In this document: positions 1-6,718 of the stretch, piece by piece | Layout: every line of letters starts with the position of its first letter | Position numbering within the stretch: the first letter of the stretch is position 1 | DNA from: UBA2040 sp965660955 | Lineage (GTDB): Bacteria > Bacteroidota > Bacteroidia > Flavobacteriales_D > Crocinitomicaceae | DNA length: 19,394 nt | Direction of reading: 5' to 3' | NCBI GenBank assembly: GCA_965660955.1 | Contig: CBFIBY010000033.1 | Location: 1 to 19,394 of the forward strand | Notes under the pieces: generated by a model | The model's input: only the letters and a program-made list of their open reading frames with translations | Database searches by the model: none | Told to the model about the DNA's origin: nothing | Translations under genes and position numbers: made by a program

Positions 1-651
1 ATACTGCGAGTCCATCAAGAAACAAATAGTGATCCTGAACATCCGGAAAACATCATTGACCCCATAGAGATTGAGAAACTTCCATTGCTGAAAATTGAAG
101 AAACCAGCCCATCCATTTCCTTCACGAAAAAAAGAAGAATTAAAGAAATCTACTTTTCAAACTTGAAGTTGGTTGATTACAGAACGATACGAAGCAAACC
201 GACTATAGAAACTCGGCAGCTGGATTTAACTGGAACTACGGCAAATCGAGAAAATAAACGTTCCGAAGATGATGACCCCGTTTGGAGAGATGTAAATATC
301 CCGTACATCGACTTCATTGAGAAAAGCATGTATCAAGTCGACAAAGGCCGATTAAAAAAGGCTTTGGCTCGATTTGAAGTTATTCTCAAAACGTATCCCG
401 ATGATATAAACGCTTTATTCTACAGTGGGTTCGCCTTGTTTAGTATTGGAGAATATGAGAACGCGGCTGGATACTTTTCACAAACATTACAAACTGACAT
501 TTCAAATTTCGATGAGGAAGCGCTTTGGTATTTAGGACTCTGCTATGAAAAACTTGGAGCGATACAAAAGGCCAAAGAAATCTTGTTGAAAATTTCCGAT
601 TCAAAATCTTATTATTCTGAAGAAGCCAGAAAAAAAATAAAACATTTATAG
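1..651 (+). CDS. TPR-repeat protein, C-terminal part (5' end outside window)
   Basis: Frame 1 is open from the first base to the TAA at 649-651, so this is the last 216 residues of a longer protein; internal TTG or ATG codons need not be the start. The first ~95 visible residues are charged and low in complexity, as in a linker. About residues 100-215 form three helical TPR-like units; the second reads INALFYSGFALFSIGEYENA and the third contains EALWYLGLCYEKLGAIQKAK, both with the TPR pattern of small and aromatic residues. TPRs bind protein partners, but no partner or enzymatic domain is visible. A membrane or regulatory domain may lie upstream of the window. The gene ends 68 nt before the next gene on the same strand. 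TPR assignment is fairly secure; the role is unknown. Confidence 0.8.
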   Translation: MLRVHQETNSDPEHPENIIDPIEIEKLPLLKIEETSPSISFTKKRRIKEIYFSNLKLVDYRTIRSKPTIETRQLDLTGTTANRENKRSEDDDPVWRDVNIPYIDFIEKSMYQVDKGRLKKALARFEVILKTYPDDINALFYSGFALFSIGEYENAAGYFSQTLQTDISNFDEEALWYLGLCYEKLGAIQKAKEILLKISDSKSYYSEEARKKIKHL

Positions 652-719
652 AAAAAGCGCTTGCGTTTATTCTCGATAATAACTTTCTTTATAGGAAATA
701 GCAACGTAAAATGTACATT

Positions 720-1382
720 ATGAAAAGAAAACTACCTATTTTTTTATTATCAGCTTTTGTGGTAAGCTTAATCGCGGTTTCATGTGCGAAAGACAATTCA
801 GTGGCATCAAATCACCGAATTCAAAAAAGAAAATATAGAAGCGGGTATCACATTGATTTAAATGGTAAGAACAGATCCTCCAAAGAAGAGAGTGTCCCAA
901 AAGAGAAAGAAAATCTTGCCGAATCGATTTCAAAAAAACCAAAAGTTAACGAAAAAGAAGTTTCGAATATTGAGACGATTGACTTTCAAAATTTGAATAT
1001 TGTTTCTGAAAACTTCGTTCTTGATAAAAAAACGGAAGAGAAAGAGGTTAATGAAGTAATTCTCACAGAGATTGCAACTGAAAAAGGGAACTCAGAGGTA
1101 CTGCTCACAATAAATGAAAATAATAAGTCAAGCTCTCTGTCAAAACAATCAAGCGAGATAAAAAAATTGGCAAAAAAGGCATCGGTAAAAAGCAGCACGC
1201 GAGAAGATTTAGAACCCGTAGTTTATATATTGCTATGTATTTTTATCCCATTCTTAGCAGTAGGTTTTGCAACTGATTGGAACACGAATGACGTCATTCT
1301 AAATTTGTTATTGTGTTTATTGTGTGGACTTCCAGGAATAATTCATGCGTTTATCGTTTGTAATAGACAAGGTGTCTTATAA
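720..1382 (+). CDS. Lipoprotein with C-terminal YqaE/Pmp3 membrane hairpin
   Basis: I chose the ATG at 720 over 711 because it puts the basic MKRK directly before the signal peptide. Residues 1-21 are a lipoprotein signal with lipobox AVSC and Cys22 as the lipidation site. A short motif QKRKYRSGYHIDL (about 35-47) follows; I recall similar KRKY-x2-G boxes in other Bacteroidota Pmp3-type proteins. Residues 50-160 are Lys/Glu/Ser-rich and probably disordered. Residues 167-213 are the Pmp3/YqaE domain: a hydrophobic segment (VYILLCIFIPFLAVG), a short turn with ATDW, and a second segment with CGLPGIIHA, the family signature. Ordinary YqaE/Pmp3 proteins are only ~50-60 aa, so this one carries a long N-terminal extension. 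The domain is often stress-associated, but a specific function is not established. A TAACTTTC at 680-687 matches the -7 consensus at 7 of 8 positions. The next gene starts inside this one. Confidence 0.85.
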   Translation: MKRKLPIFLLSAFVVSLIAVSCAKDNSVASNHRIQKRKYRSGYHIDLNGKNRSSKEESVPKEKENLAESISKKPKVNEKEVSNIETIDFQNLNIVSENFVLDKKTEEKEVNEVILTEIATEKGNSEVLLTINENNKSSSLSKQSSEIKKLAKKASVKSSTREDLEPVVYILLCIFIPFLAVGFATDWNTNDVILNLLLCLLCGLPGIIHAFIVCNRQGVL

Positions 1383-1677
1383 AAAAATAAAATATTCAAT
1401 CTTTTTGACAGCACTATTGGTTATTCCTTTAGTGCTATTCATTTTACCATCAGATTATTTTGACACTGGTGAAACGTTGTGTTTGTCACAAAAATTGATG
1501 GGAAAGGAATGTCCGGGTTGCGGCATTACAAGGGGAGTTATGCATACATTGCACCTTGAGTTTAAAACTGCTTGGGGCTTCAATAAATTAACCTTTTTTG
1601 TTCTACCATTGCTAGCCTTTTATTGGTTGAAATGGATTATTGATAGCTGGAAAATAATCTCAACGAAAGAAGCCTAA
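1345..1677 (+). CDS. DUF2752 domain membrane protein
   Basis: A 110-residue protein with a hydrophobic segment at about 15-34, the DUF2752 core CPGCGITRG at 56-63 preceded by Cys46, and a second hydrophobic segment at about 82-102. The Cys-Pro-x-Cys-Gly-(I/L)-T-R box followed by a basic/aromatic stretch (FKTAWGFN) is characteristic of DUF2752, a small inner-membrane family of unknown function common in Bacteroidota. The chosen ATG lies inside the preceding lipoprotein gene, giving a 38-nt overlap and suggesting translational coupling; a slightly later start is possible because residues 1-12 are not part of the domain. Its TAA overlaps the stop codon of the convergent dehydrogenase gene, sharing CTAA, so no terminator fits between them. 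Confidence 0.85.
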   Translation: MRLSFVIDKVSYKKIKYSIFLTALLVIPLVLFILPSDYFDTGETLCLSQKLMGKECPGCGITRGVMHTLHLEFKTAWGFNKLTFFVLPLLAFYWLKWIIDSWKIISTKEA

Positions 1678-2813
1678 CCCTTGGCATTCCTTTTCAATAA
1701 AGGATTCGGTCGATATCGATCTTCACCGTACTCTTCAAACAAATCTTGTAATTGTTTCAACACTTTCGGAAGTCCAATTTCATCCGCCCAAGCTAAAAGA
1801 CCTTTCGGATAGTTGACACCTTTGGTCATCGCTTTGTCCACGTCCTCAGGTGAAGCTACTTGCATAAATACAGCATCAAATGCTTCATTGATTAACATGG
1901 CTAAAATTCTATCCAATATTTTTTGTCCCAGTATTTGATCTTTGTTGGGCTCGGGCTGCACTGCTCCTTCGGCATAGTCAAAATAACCTCTGCCCGATTT
2001 TCTACCCAAATATCCAGCTTCGGAATGACGGCGCTGTGTGAAAGACGGTTTAAATCTTGGGTCGTAATAAAATGCTGCGAACACTGACTCTGTCACCGCA
2101 TAGTTTACGTCATTTCCAATGTAATCCATGAGCGTAAAAGGTCCCATTCGGAAACCACCCAGTTCAGTCATAGCCCAATCTATTGTTGCGAAATCCGCTA
2201 TTCCTTCTTCGTATATACGCAGTGCTTCTCCATAAAATGGACGTGCTACCCTGTTCACTATAAATCCAGGTGTATCTTTACACACAACTGTTACCTTACC
2301 CCAAGCATCTATAAGTTCTTTGGCTTTTTTCAACGTTTCCTCACTCGTTTGAACAGCTGGAATGATTTCGACTAATGGCATTAATGGAGCTGGATTGAAA
2401 AAATGAATTCCAATCATTCGATCAGCTTTTTCGAGAGATGAACCTATGCTAGCAATTGAAAGCGAAGAAGTATTGCTTGCAAGAATGCAATCGTCACCAA
2501 CGACACCTTCCATTTTCGAAAAAACTTGGTGTTTCACCTCCAGTTTTTCCACGATGGCTTCAACTACCAAACTACACCCCTTGAATTCTTCCATTTCGGT
2601 TGTGTAGGTAATTCTCCCTTGAATGTTAATTTTATCGTCGGCCGAAATTCTTTCCTTTTCAACAAGTCTGTTCAAAATTTTATCAAGCTTTTCCTCCGCC
2701 TTATTGAGCGTTTCTTGGCTCACATCGACTAAAATTGTTTCATGTTTATTTTGGGCGGACACTTGCGCTATCCCTGAACCCATTGTTCCTGCACCTAATA
2801 TTCCTATTTTCAT
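1674..2813 (-). CDS. paaH: 3-hydroxyacyl-CoA dehydrogenase (PaaH-like), two-domain
   Basis: NAD-dependent oxidation of a 3-hydroxyacyl-CoA to the 3-ketoacyl-CoA in the cytoplasm. The 379-residue protein begins with a Rossmann fold: GAGTMG at 7-12 and an acidic residue closing strand 2 (LVD, 28-30). The active-site set of the family is present: Ser116 (SNTSS), His137 in IHFFNP, Glu149 in LVEII and Asn187 in FIVNRV. A first C-terminal helical domain covers about 185-282 and a second related one about 290-372, so it is longer than the ~280-residue butyryl-type enzymes and resembles PaaH-type or duplicated forms. With a PaaG-like gene upstream, 3-hydroxyadipyl-CoA dehydrogenase of phenylacetate degradation is the best guess; a general beta-oxidation or hydroxybutyryl-CoA role cannot be excluded. 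It is the last gene of the likely operon. Confidence 0.88.
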   Translation of the reverse strand: MKIGILGAGTMGSGIAQVSAQNKHETILVDVSQETLNKAEEKLDKILNRLVEKERISADDKINIQGRITYTTEMEEFKGCSLVVEAIVEKLEVKHQVFSKMEGVVGDDCILASNTSSLSIASIGSSLEKADRMIGIHFFNPAPLMPLVEIIPAVQTSEETLKKAKELIDAWGKVTVVCKDTPGFIVNRVARPFYGEALRIYEEGIADFATIDWAMTELGGFRMGPFTLMDYIGNDVNYAVTESVFAAFYYDPRFKPSFTQRRHSEAGYLGRKSGRGYFDYAEGAVQPEPNKDQILGQKILDRILAMLINEAFDAVFMQVASPEDVDKAMTKGVNYPKGLLAWADEIGLPKVLKQLQDLFEEYGEDRYRPNPLLKRNAKG

Positions 2814-2827
2814 ATGATTGTAAAATT

Positions 2828-2839
2828 AGAAATAAGAAA
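2828..2839. repeat. Left arm of an imperfect inverted repeat flanking the S23 gene
   Basis: AGAAATAAGAAA at 2828-2839 occurs in inverse orientation at 3323-3334, on the other side of the four-helix-bundle gene. The arm sits in a purine-rich stretch (about 2823-2875) of degenerate ATTAGAA/AAGAAG units. Low complexity makes a 12-bp match less impressive than its length suggests. Confidence 0.4.
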
Positions 2840-2906
2840 TTAGAATTAAGAAGGAGGAAGAAAGAAATATGAATTAGAATACACAAGAAAAACCTCCAAC
2901 TCAATA

Positions 2907-3251
2907 TCAATTCATTTTTTCATTCATTCTTTTGAGAATGGTAACGAAAATAGCAGTTAATTCATTTGCCTCCGCAAGTTGAGCTTTCACGTTCATCCAA
3001 TTTTTTTCTTCAATAATTTCAAGCCAAAAGCACGATTCATCTGCTTCCTCTAATACTATTCTCATTTTTGCAACAAATTCTCTGTCACTTCGTGCCCGAC
3101 AAGCGGCTCGATAATTTGCACCAACGGAAGATCCTGATCGAATAAGTTGATTTTGAAGAACTCTTTGGGCAGGAGTTTTATTAAGATTTTCGGTTAAATC
3201 CAATACAGCAAGTGTAAAAGTCTTCGTCCTAGATTGTAATTCCACGCTCAT
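2907..3251 (-). CDS. Four-helix-bundle protein (S23 / 23S rRNA intervening-sequence family)
   Basis: 114 residues, almost entirely helical. The family box is plain: QNQLIRSGSSVGANYRAACR at about 33-52, followed by FVAKMRIVLEEADESCFWLE at about 59-78. This matches the S23/TIGR02436 four-helix-bundle family, first found in intervening sequences of 23S rRNA; the Avd proteins of diversity-generating retroelements are distant relatives. Biochemical function is not established. No rRNA, reverse transcriptase or variable target gene is nearby. The gene splits paaG from paaH, 93 nt from the start of paaH and 82 nt from the stop of paaG, and its flanks contain AT-rich repeats in inverse orientation, suggesting a later insertion into an older operon. 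Confidence 0.9.
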   Translation of the reverse strand: MSVELQSRTKTFTLAVLDLTENLNKTPAQRVLQNQLIRSGSSVGANYRAACRARSDREFVAKMRIVLEEADESCFWLEIIEEKNWMNVKAQLAEANELTAIFVTILKRMNEKMN

Positions 3252-3322
3252 TTTAGAAATAAAAAAAGGTTACTTATTTAAGTTAAGAAATATATTTATA
3301 AGAATTCATTTCTAATTTCACC

Positions 3323-3334
3323 TTTCTTATTTCT
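3323..3334. repeat. Right arm of the inverted repeat flanking the S23 gene
   Basis: TTTCTTATTTCT is the exact reverse complement of 2828-2839. Its last base is the first plus-strand base of the paaG stop codon at 3334-3336, so if the repeat bounds an inserted unit the insertion abuts or replaced the end of paaG. A looser match extends further: ATTTCTAATTTC at about 3308-3319 resembles the inverse of the ATTAGAA units on the left side. Confidence 0.4.
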
Positions 3335-4107
3335 TACTTCCCTGTAAAATTTGGTTTTCTTTTTTCTAAAAAAGCTGCTGTTCCTTCATTGAAATCGTGG
3401 GTTGAGCCTGCTTCGGTTTGTAGTTTTCCTTCAACGGAAAGTTGTTCCTGCAAATTATTGGTTAATGAAGCATTGAGGGCTTTTTTTGTTAGACCTAACC
3501 CGCGGGTTGGCATAAGCGCCATTTTCGATGCAAACTTAGAAACGGTTTCATCAAATTCGTCATCGACAATCGATTTATAAATCATATTCATGGCTTCGGC
3601 TTCAGTTGCTGATACTTTGTCACCTGTCATCATTAGTGCAGATGCTTTTTGCCATCCCACCAACCGCGGCAACATAAATGTTCCTCCAGAATCCGGAATC
3701 AAACCAATTTTTGAAAAGGCTTGAATGAACGATGCAGATTCTTTTGCAAAAACAACATCACATGCTAATGCAATATTCGCTCCTGCACCGGCAGCAACAC
3801 CGTTAACCGCCGCAATAATTGGTTTTTCAATATTTCGAAGACGTAAAATGATTGGATTGTAGTGGTCTTTTACAATTGACTTCAATTCTGGCCCATTGGG
3901 ATCGGTTGCTTCGGCTAAATCTTGACCAGCACAAAAGGCTTTTCCCTCACCCGTCAGAACTATACAACGAATTGCATCATCTTTTTCGCAATCGTCTAAG
4001 GCTTTTTGCAAATCAAACGCCATTTTTTGGTTAAAGGAGTTAAAAACTTCTGGACGGTTCAACTTCAAGGTTGCGACACCATTTTCTTGGGTAATGATAA
4101 GTTCCAT
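3334..4107 (-). CDS. paaG: Enoyl-CoA hydratase/isomerase, PaaG-like
   Basis: Crotonase-fold enzyme of 257 residues, the usual length. It resembles E. coli PaaG as I remember it over the full length: SFNQKM near residue 24, FCAGQDL at 58-64 and GVAAGAGAN at 103-111 (oxyanion-hole loops), FSKIGLIPDSGGT at 131-143 with the single acidic residue Asp139, and a C-terminus RKPNFTGK (E. coli ends RSPQFTGK). PaaG isomerises the ring 1,2-epoxide of phenylacetyl-CoA to the oxepin and also acts on later double-bond intermediates. The position normally holding the second hydratase glutamate is Pro138, as expected for an isomerase rather than a hydratase. The start codon lies 1 nt after the WYL stop codon, so the two are almost certainly co-transcribed. 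The ring-epoxidase genes paaABCE and paaZ are not in the window. Confidence 0.9.
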   Translation of the reverse strand: MELIITQENGVATLKLNRPEVFNSFNQKMAFDLQKALDDCEKDDAIRCIVLTGEGKAFCAGQDLAEATDPNGPELKSIVKDHYNPIILRLRNIEKPIIAAVNGVAAGAGANIALACDVVFAKESASFIQAFSKIGLIPDSGGTFMLPRLVGWQKASALMMTGDKVSATEAEAMNMIYKSIVDDEFDETVSKFASKMALMPTRGLGLTKKALNASLTNNLQEQLSVEGKLQTEAGSTHDFNEGTAAFLEKRKPNFTGK

Positions 4108-4108
4108 T

Positions 4109-5122
4109 TTATAAATTATAATTTTTAATCATATCAATCACGCGATCGGCTATTTTGTCACGTAAACTCATAGGTGAAGTTACTTCGATTTCTCCACCAT
4201 AGCTCATGATTTCTCTAATTAATTCTTCTGTAACAATAACATCCAAAGAGAAAGTTGTTTTGTTTTTCCCTTCTTTGATTAGCACTTGAGAATGATGAAA
4301 AGGTTGAGAATCAATATATTTCGCCGCTAAATTATTCGCTTTAAAAAGCACTTCTTCCGGATTTCCTTCATGTGTCGTGATTCCAATGGTATGTTCGAAA
4401 AAATTTTCAGCAGAAAAGTCTTTTGGTACGGACGCATTACTTTTCGAAACCTCCACGTTCTCCATGCGTTCCAAAGCATATGTCACAACTTTCTTCTTCT
4501 CGTCGTCATGGCAAATTAAGTACCATCGATTTCTGTACTCCTTGAGCAAAAGAGGTGAAACTGTTCGCAATTTCGTCTTCTTGGTCATGTAACTGGTATA
4601 ATCGAAGTTCACCATTTTTCCATTCTGGATTGCTTCTAAAAGAATAGACAAGTACTGATTTCCAGTAGTGTGAACACCTTTTTCGAATTGAACATGTTCC
4701 TGAATATCATCATCCAAAGGATTTGCAGAAATTGTAACTCGATCTACAATTTTATCAATTGCATTTCCAAATTGCTTGAACATGTCAATATCCCTGAATT
4801 GCATTAATGTTTTTGCTGCAAACTGAATGGCCTGCAAATCTTGATTAGTTAATGGAATATTGTCAATGCTAAAGTTCTCATCTTCATAAAAGTATCCTTT
4901 TGTGACTTTCGAGTATTTGATGGGTGCGTCGTGATCCATGCGTAGCGCAAACAAATCCTTTTCAATAGTAGAGTCGCAAATGTTGTTTCCATCAATTGTA
5001 CCGTACAATGCTTCTTCGCACGCTTCTCTTAAATCTTGTTTCGTTGGATTCGGCTTGTATTTATTTCTCAAGCATCTGTCGATGATGCGATAGCGAATTT
5101 GTGCATTCTTAATTTGTGACAT
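4109..5122 (-). CDS. WYL-domain transcriptional regulator (YafY/PafC type)
   Basis: 337 residues from the ATG at 5122 (MSQIKNAQ); a longer in-frame reading to 5191 would run through the promoter box and palindrome, so I reject it. Residues 1-60 are a helical DNA-binding region ending in STIEKDLFALR, as in deoR/HTH_11-type proteins. The WYL domain spans about 155-225, with the family triad in RNRWYLICHDD (Trp200-Tyr201-Leu202) and a ligand-contact arginine candidate in KTKLRTVSP. A WCX-like C-terminal extension (about 255-335) ends RDKIADRVIDMI. WYL proteins bind nucleic acid or small ligands and act as repressors or activators. Being first in the operon, it may control paaG and paaH and itself through the palindrome upstream; this is inference. 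Confidence 0.88.
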   Translation of the reverse strand: MSQIKNAQIRYRIIDRCLRNKYKPNPTKQDLREACEEALYGTIDGNNICDSTIEKDLFALRMDHDAPIKYSKVTKGYFYEDENFSIDNIPLTNQDLQAIQFAAKTLMQFRDIDMFKQFGNAIDKIVDRVTISANPLDDDIQEHVQFEKGVHTTGNQYLSILLEAIQNGKMVNFDYTSYMTKKTKLRTVSPLLLKEYRNRWYLICHDDEKKKVVTYALERMENVEVSKSNASVPKDFSAENFFEHTIGITTHEGNPEEVLFKANNLAAKYIDSQPFHHSQVLIKEGKNKTTFSLDVIVTEELIREIMSYGGEIEVTSPMSLRDKIADRVIDMIKNYNL

Positions 5123-5140
5123 AATAATAGTGTAAGGCAG

Positions 5141-5148
5141 CAAAGATA
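5141..5148 (-). promoter_or_regulatory. Bacteroidota -7 box for the WYL-paaG operon
   Basis: On the minus strand the sequence is TATCTTTG, an exact match to the Bacteroidota -7 consensus TAnnTTTG, lying 18 nt upstream of the WYL start at 5122. This implies a short leader of roughly 10-14 nt. The -33 element would fall near 5164-5170, inside the palindrome described next. Confidence 0.6.
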
Positions 5149-5163
5149 AAAATAATTCATCAG

Positions 5164-5181
5164 AACGTAAAGCCTTACGTT
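5164..5181. promoter_or_regulatory. Palindrome at the -33 region, possible operator
   Basis: AACGTAA-agcc-TTACGTT is a perfect 7-bp inverted repeat with a 4-nt centre. Its proximal arm coincides with the expected -33 element of the WYL promoter. This suits a repressor site for the WYL protein, perhaps autoregulatory. It also lies about 40 nt after the stop of the upstream gene; it could form a weak hairpin there, but no T-run follows directly, so a terminator role is less likely. Confidence 0.5.
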
Positions 5182-5221
5182 TAAAATGCACTGCATAATA
5201 AAAAAATGATAGGAAAGTGCC

Positions 5222-6652
5222 TTATTTGGCTACCGCAAGCTGCCCTTTGTCCTTTTTAAAACCGAACAGTTCGAAATGCTTAATCGCTTTTGCGACTTCC
5301 ATTGGAACGTCTTCTTCCCAGCTTGATGCACCCGCTCTAATTTTGGAGAGGACATCGTCTGATAAAATATGAAGAAGTCGTTGATTATACCCTTCGATTG
5401 CGGCCATTTTGTTGTTATCCTTCATATAATTCAACAAACCTTGCAAGTGATCTGGTATTCTCAATTCATCTAAGCTGTACAAATCACCCGTTTCCACGTT
5501 ATTTGCGGGATAGACAAATAATTTCACTTTATGACCAAAGCCTCTACCAAAAGCTTCTAATAGTCCACCTGGTAAATTGTCGTAGTATTTCTCATCAAAA
5601 ATGGTGTGCAAATTATATACACCAACGATAACACCCATTTGTCTTCCTCTCGCAATGGTAGCTAGGTAATCGACCATTTTGTAATGTTTCAAATAATTTG
5701 ATATCATCACGGTATATCCTAAAGAGCCAAGCAATTCAGCTCGATCGACAAAATCTTTATCCGAAATTTTTCCGTCAGCCGTCAAATCTTTCAGCGTCAA
5801 TTCAAAAACGACACATAGATTTTCTTCGCTCACCCCTTTTTCTTCCAGAAACTGTTTTTTACCCGCCTCAATCATATCGATATGAACCTTGGTAACTGGA
5901 CGGAAACGACCTCTCATTAAAAGGATATTCTTTTTGTATAATGCCGTTGCTGGCTGAAGAACGTTTCCGGTCAGGTCAAACATGGTTGCATCGGTCATTC
6001 CTCGTTTTACAAGGTTCAATGCTAAAATTCTATTATCCGCACCTTCGAATGCAGGTCCAGATACACGAAGCATATCAATCTCGACTCTGTCACGTGTCAA
6101 CCTGTGTAGAAGACTAATAATAAATTGTTCCATTTCTTCCGACTGGAAGAAAGCGGCGTGAATCAAATTTACACCTAAAATCCCTAAAGCTTCTTGTTGC
6201 GCTTTGTGACTGTTATCATGCATTTTGACATGCAGAACCACATCACTTGTCGGCCCATTCACCTCCGTTTGAAAACGAATCCCGACCCAACCTTGTCCTT
6301 GATTGGTTTTATGGTAATTCAGTGATTCCACCGTATTACAAAAACTAAAGAATTTGGCTTCGTTGAACTTTTCAGGTAAACGATCCTTCATTGAATCAAA
6401 TTCGATTTCCAACATGGTTGTCAGACGTTCCTCACAGACATATCGAGAAGCTTCACCATACAACGAATCCGAAACTTTCATATCGTATGCTGATTGAGAA
6501 AAAGCGATGGTACCAGAACTACCTCCAGCTTTAAAGAAATTGGCAGCTACTTCTTGACCTGCACCAATTTCTGCAAAACAGCCATAGATGTCATTCGTCA
6601 AGTTAACCTTGAGTGCTTTTTCTTCTGTTGTTAATCGTCTTTCTTCCAACAT
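5222..6652 (-). CDS. Conserved Bacteroidota protein of unknown function (476 aa)
   Basis: I use the ATG at 6652 (MLEERRLTTEEK); a TTG three codons upstream is also possible. No signal peptide or membrane segment is visible, so it should be cytoplasmic. The most distinctive stretch is EIGAGQEVAANFFKAGGSSG at 28-47, followed by a conserved-looking FFSFCNTV region near 103-110 and a C-terminal half with alternating hydrophobic strands and helices. I recognise it as a recurrent Bacteroidota family of about 480 residues. From memory some relatives carry labels such as nicotinate-nucleotide adenylyltransferase, but I see no N-terminal nucleotidyltransferase HxGH motif and do not support that name. 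It follows the MbnP/MbnH-like pair on the same strand with a 66-nt gap, so co-transcription is possible but unproven. Confidence 0.7.
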   Translation of the reverse strand: MLEERRLTTEEKALKVNLTNDIYGCFAEIGAGQEVAANFFKAGGSSGTIAFSQSAYDMKVSDSLYGEASRYVCEERLTTMLEIEFDSMKDRLPEKFNEAKFFSFCNTVESLNYHKTNQGQGWVGIRFQTEVNGPTSDVVLHVKMHDNSHKAQQEALGILGVNLIHAAFFQSEEMEQFIISLLHRLTRDRVEIDMLRVSGPAFEGADNRILALNLVKRGMTDATMFDLTGNVLQPATALYKKNILLMRGRFRPVTKVHIDMIEAGKKQFLEEKGVSEENLCVVFELTLKDLTADGKISDKDFVDRAELLGSLGYTVMISNYLKHYKMVDYLATIARGRQMGVIVGVYNLHTIFDEKYYDNLPGGLLEAFGRGFGHKVKLFVYPANNVETGDLYSLDELRIPDHLQGLLNYMKDNNKMAAIEGYNQRLLHILSDDVLSKIRAGASSWEEDVPMEVAKAIKHFELFGFKKDKGQLAVAK

Positions 6653-6718
6653 AGGATTCAATTCAAATTCGTTACCATCTATTAATACGCAAAAATCGCA
6701 CCGAAAGTTTTCTGATTT

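Noticed and set aside
655..672. Possible terminator hairpin AAGCGCTT/GCG after the TPR gene
   Set aside because: The stem needs a 2-nt loop or a wobble pair and no T-run follows; it is too weak to annotate.
2907..3251. Avd accessory gene of a diversity-generating retroelement
   Set aside because: The fold family is related, but there is no reverse transcriptase, template repeat or variable repeat in the surrounding sequence.
5123..5191. 23-residue N-terminal extension of the WYL regulator
   Set aside because: It runs through the exact -7 box and the palindrome, and MSQIKNAQIR is a natural start directly before the first helix.
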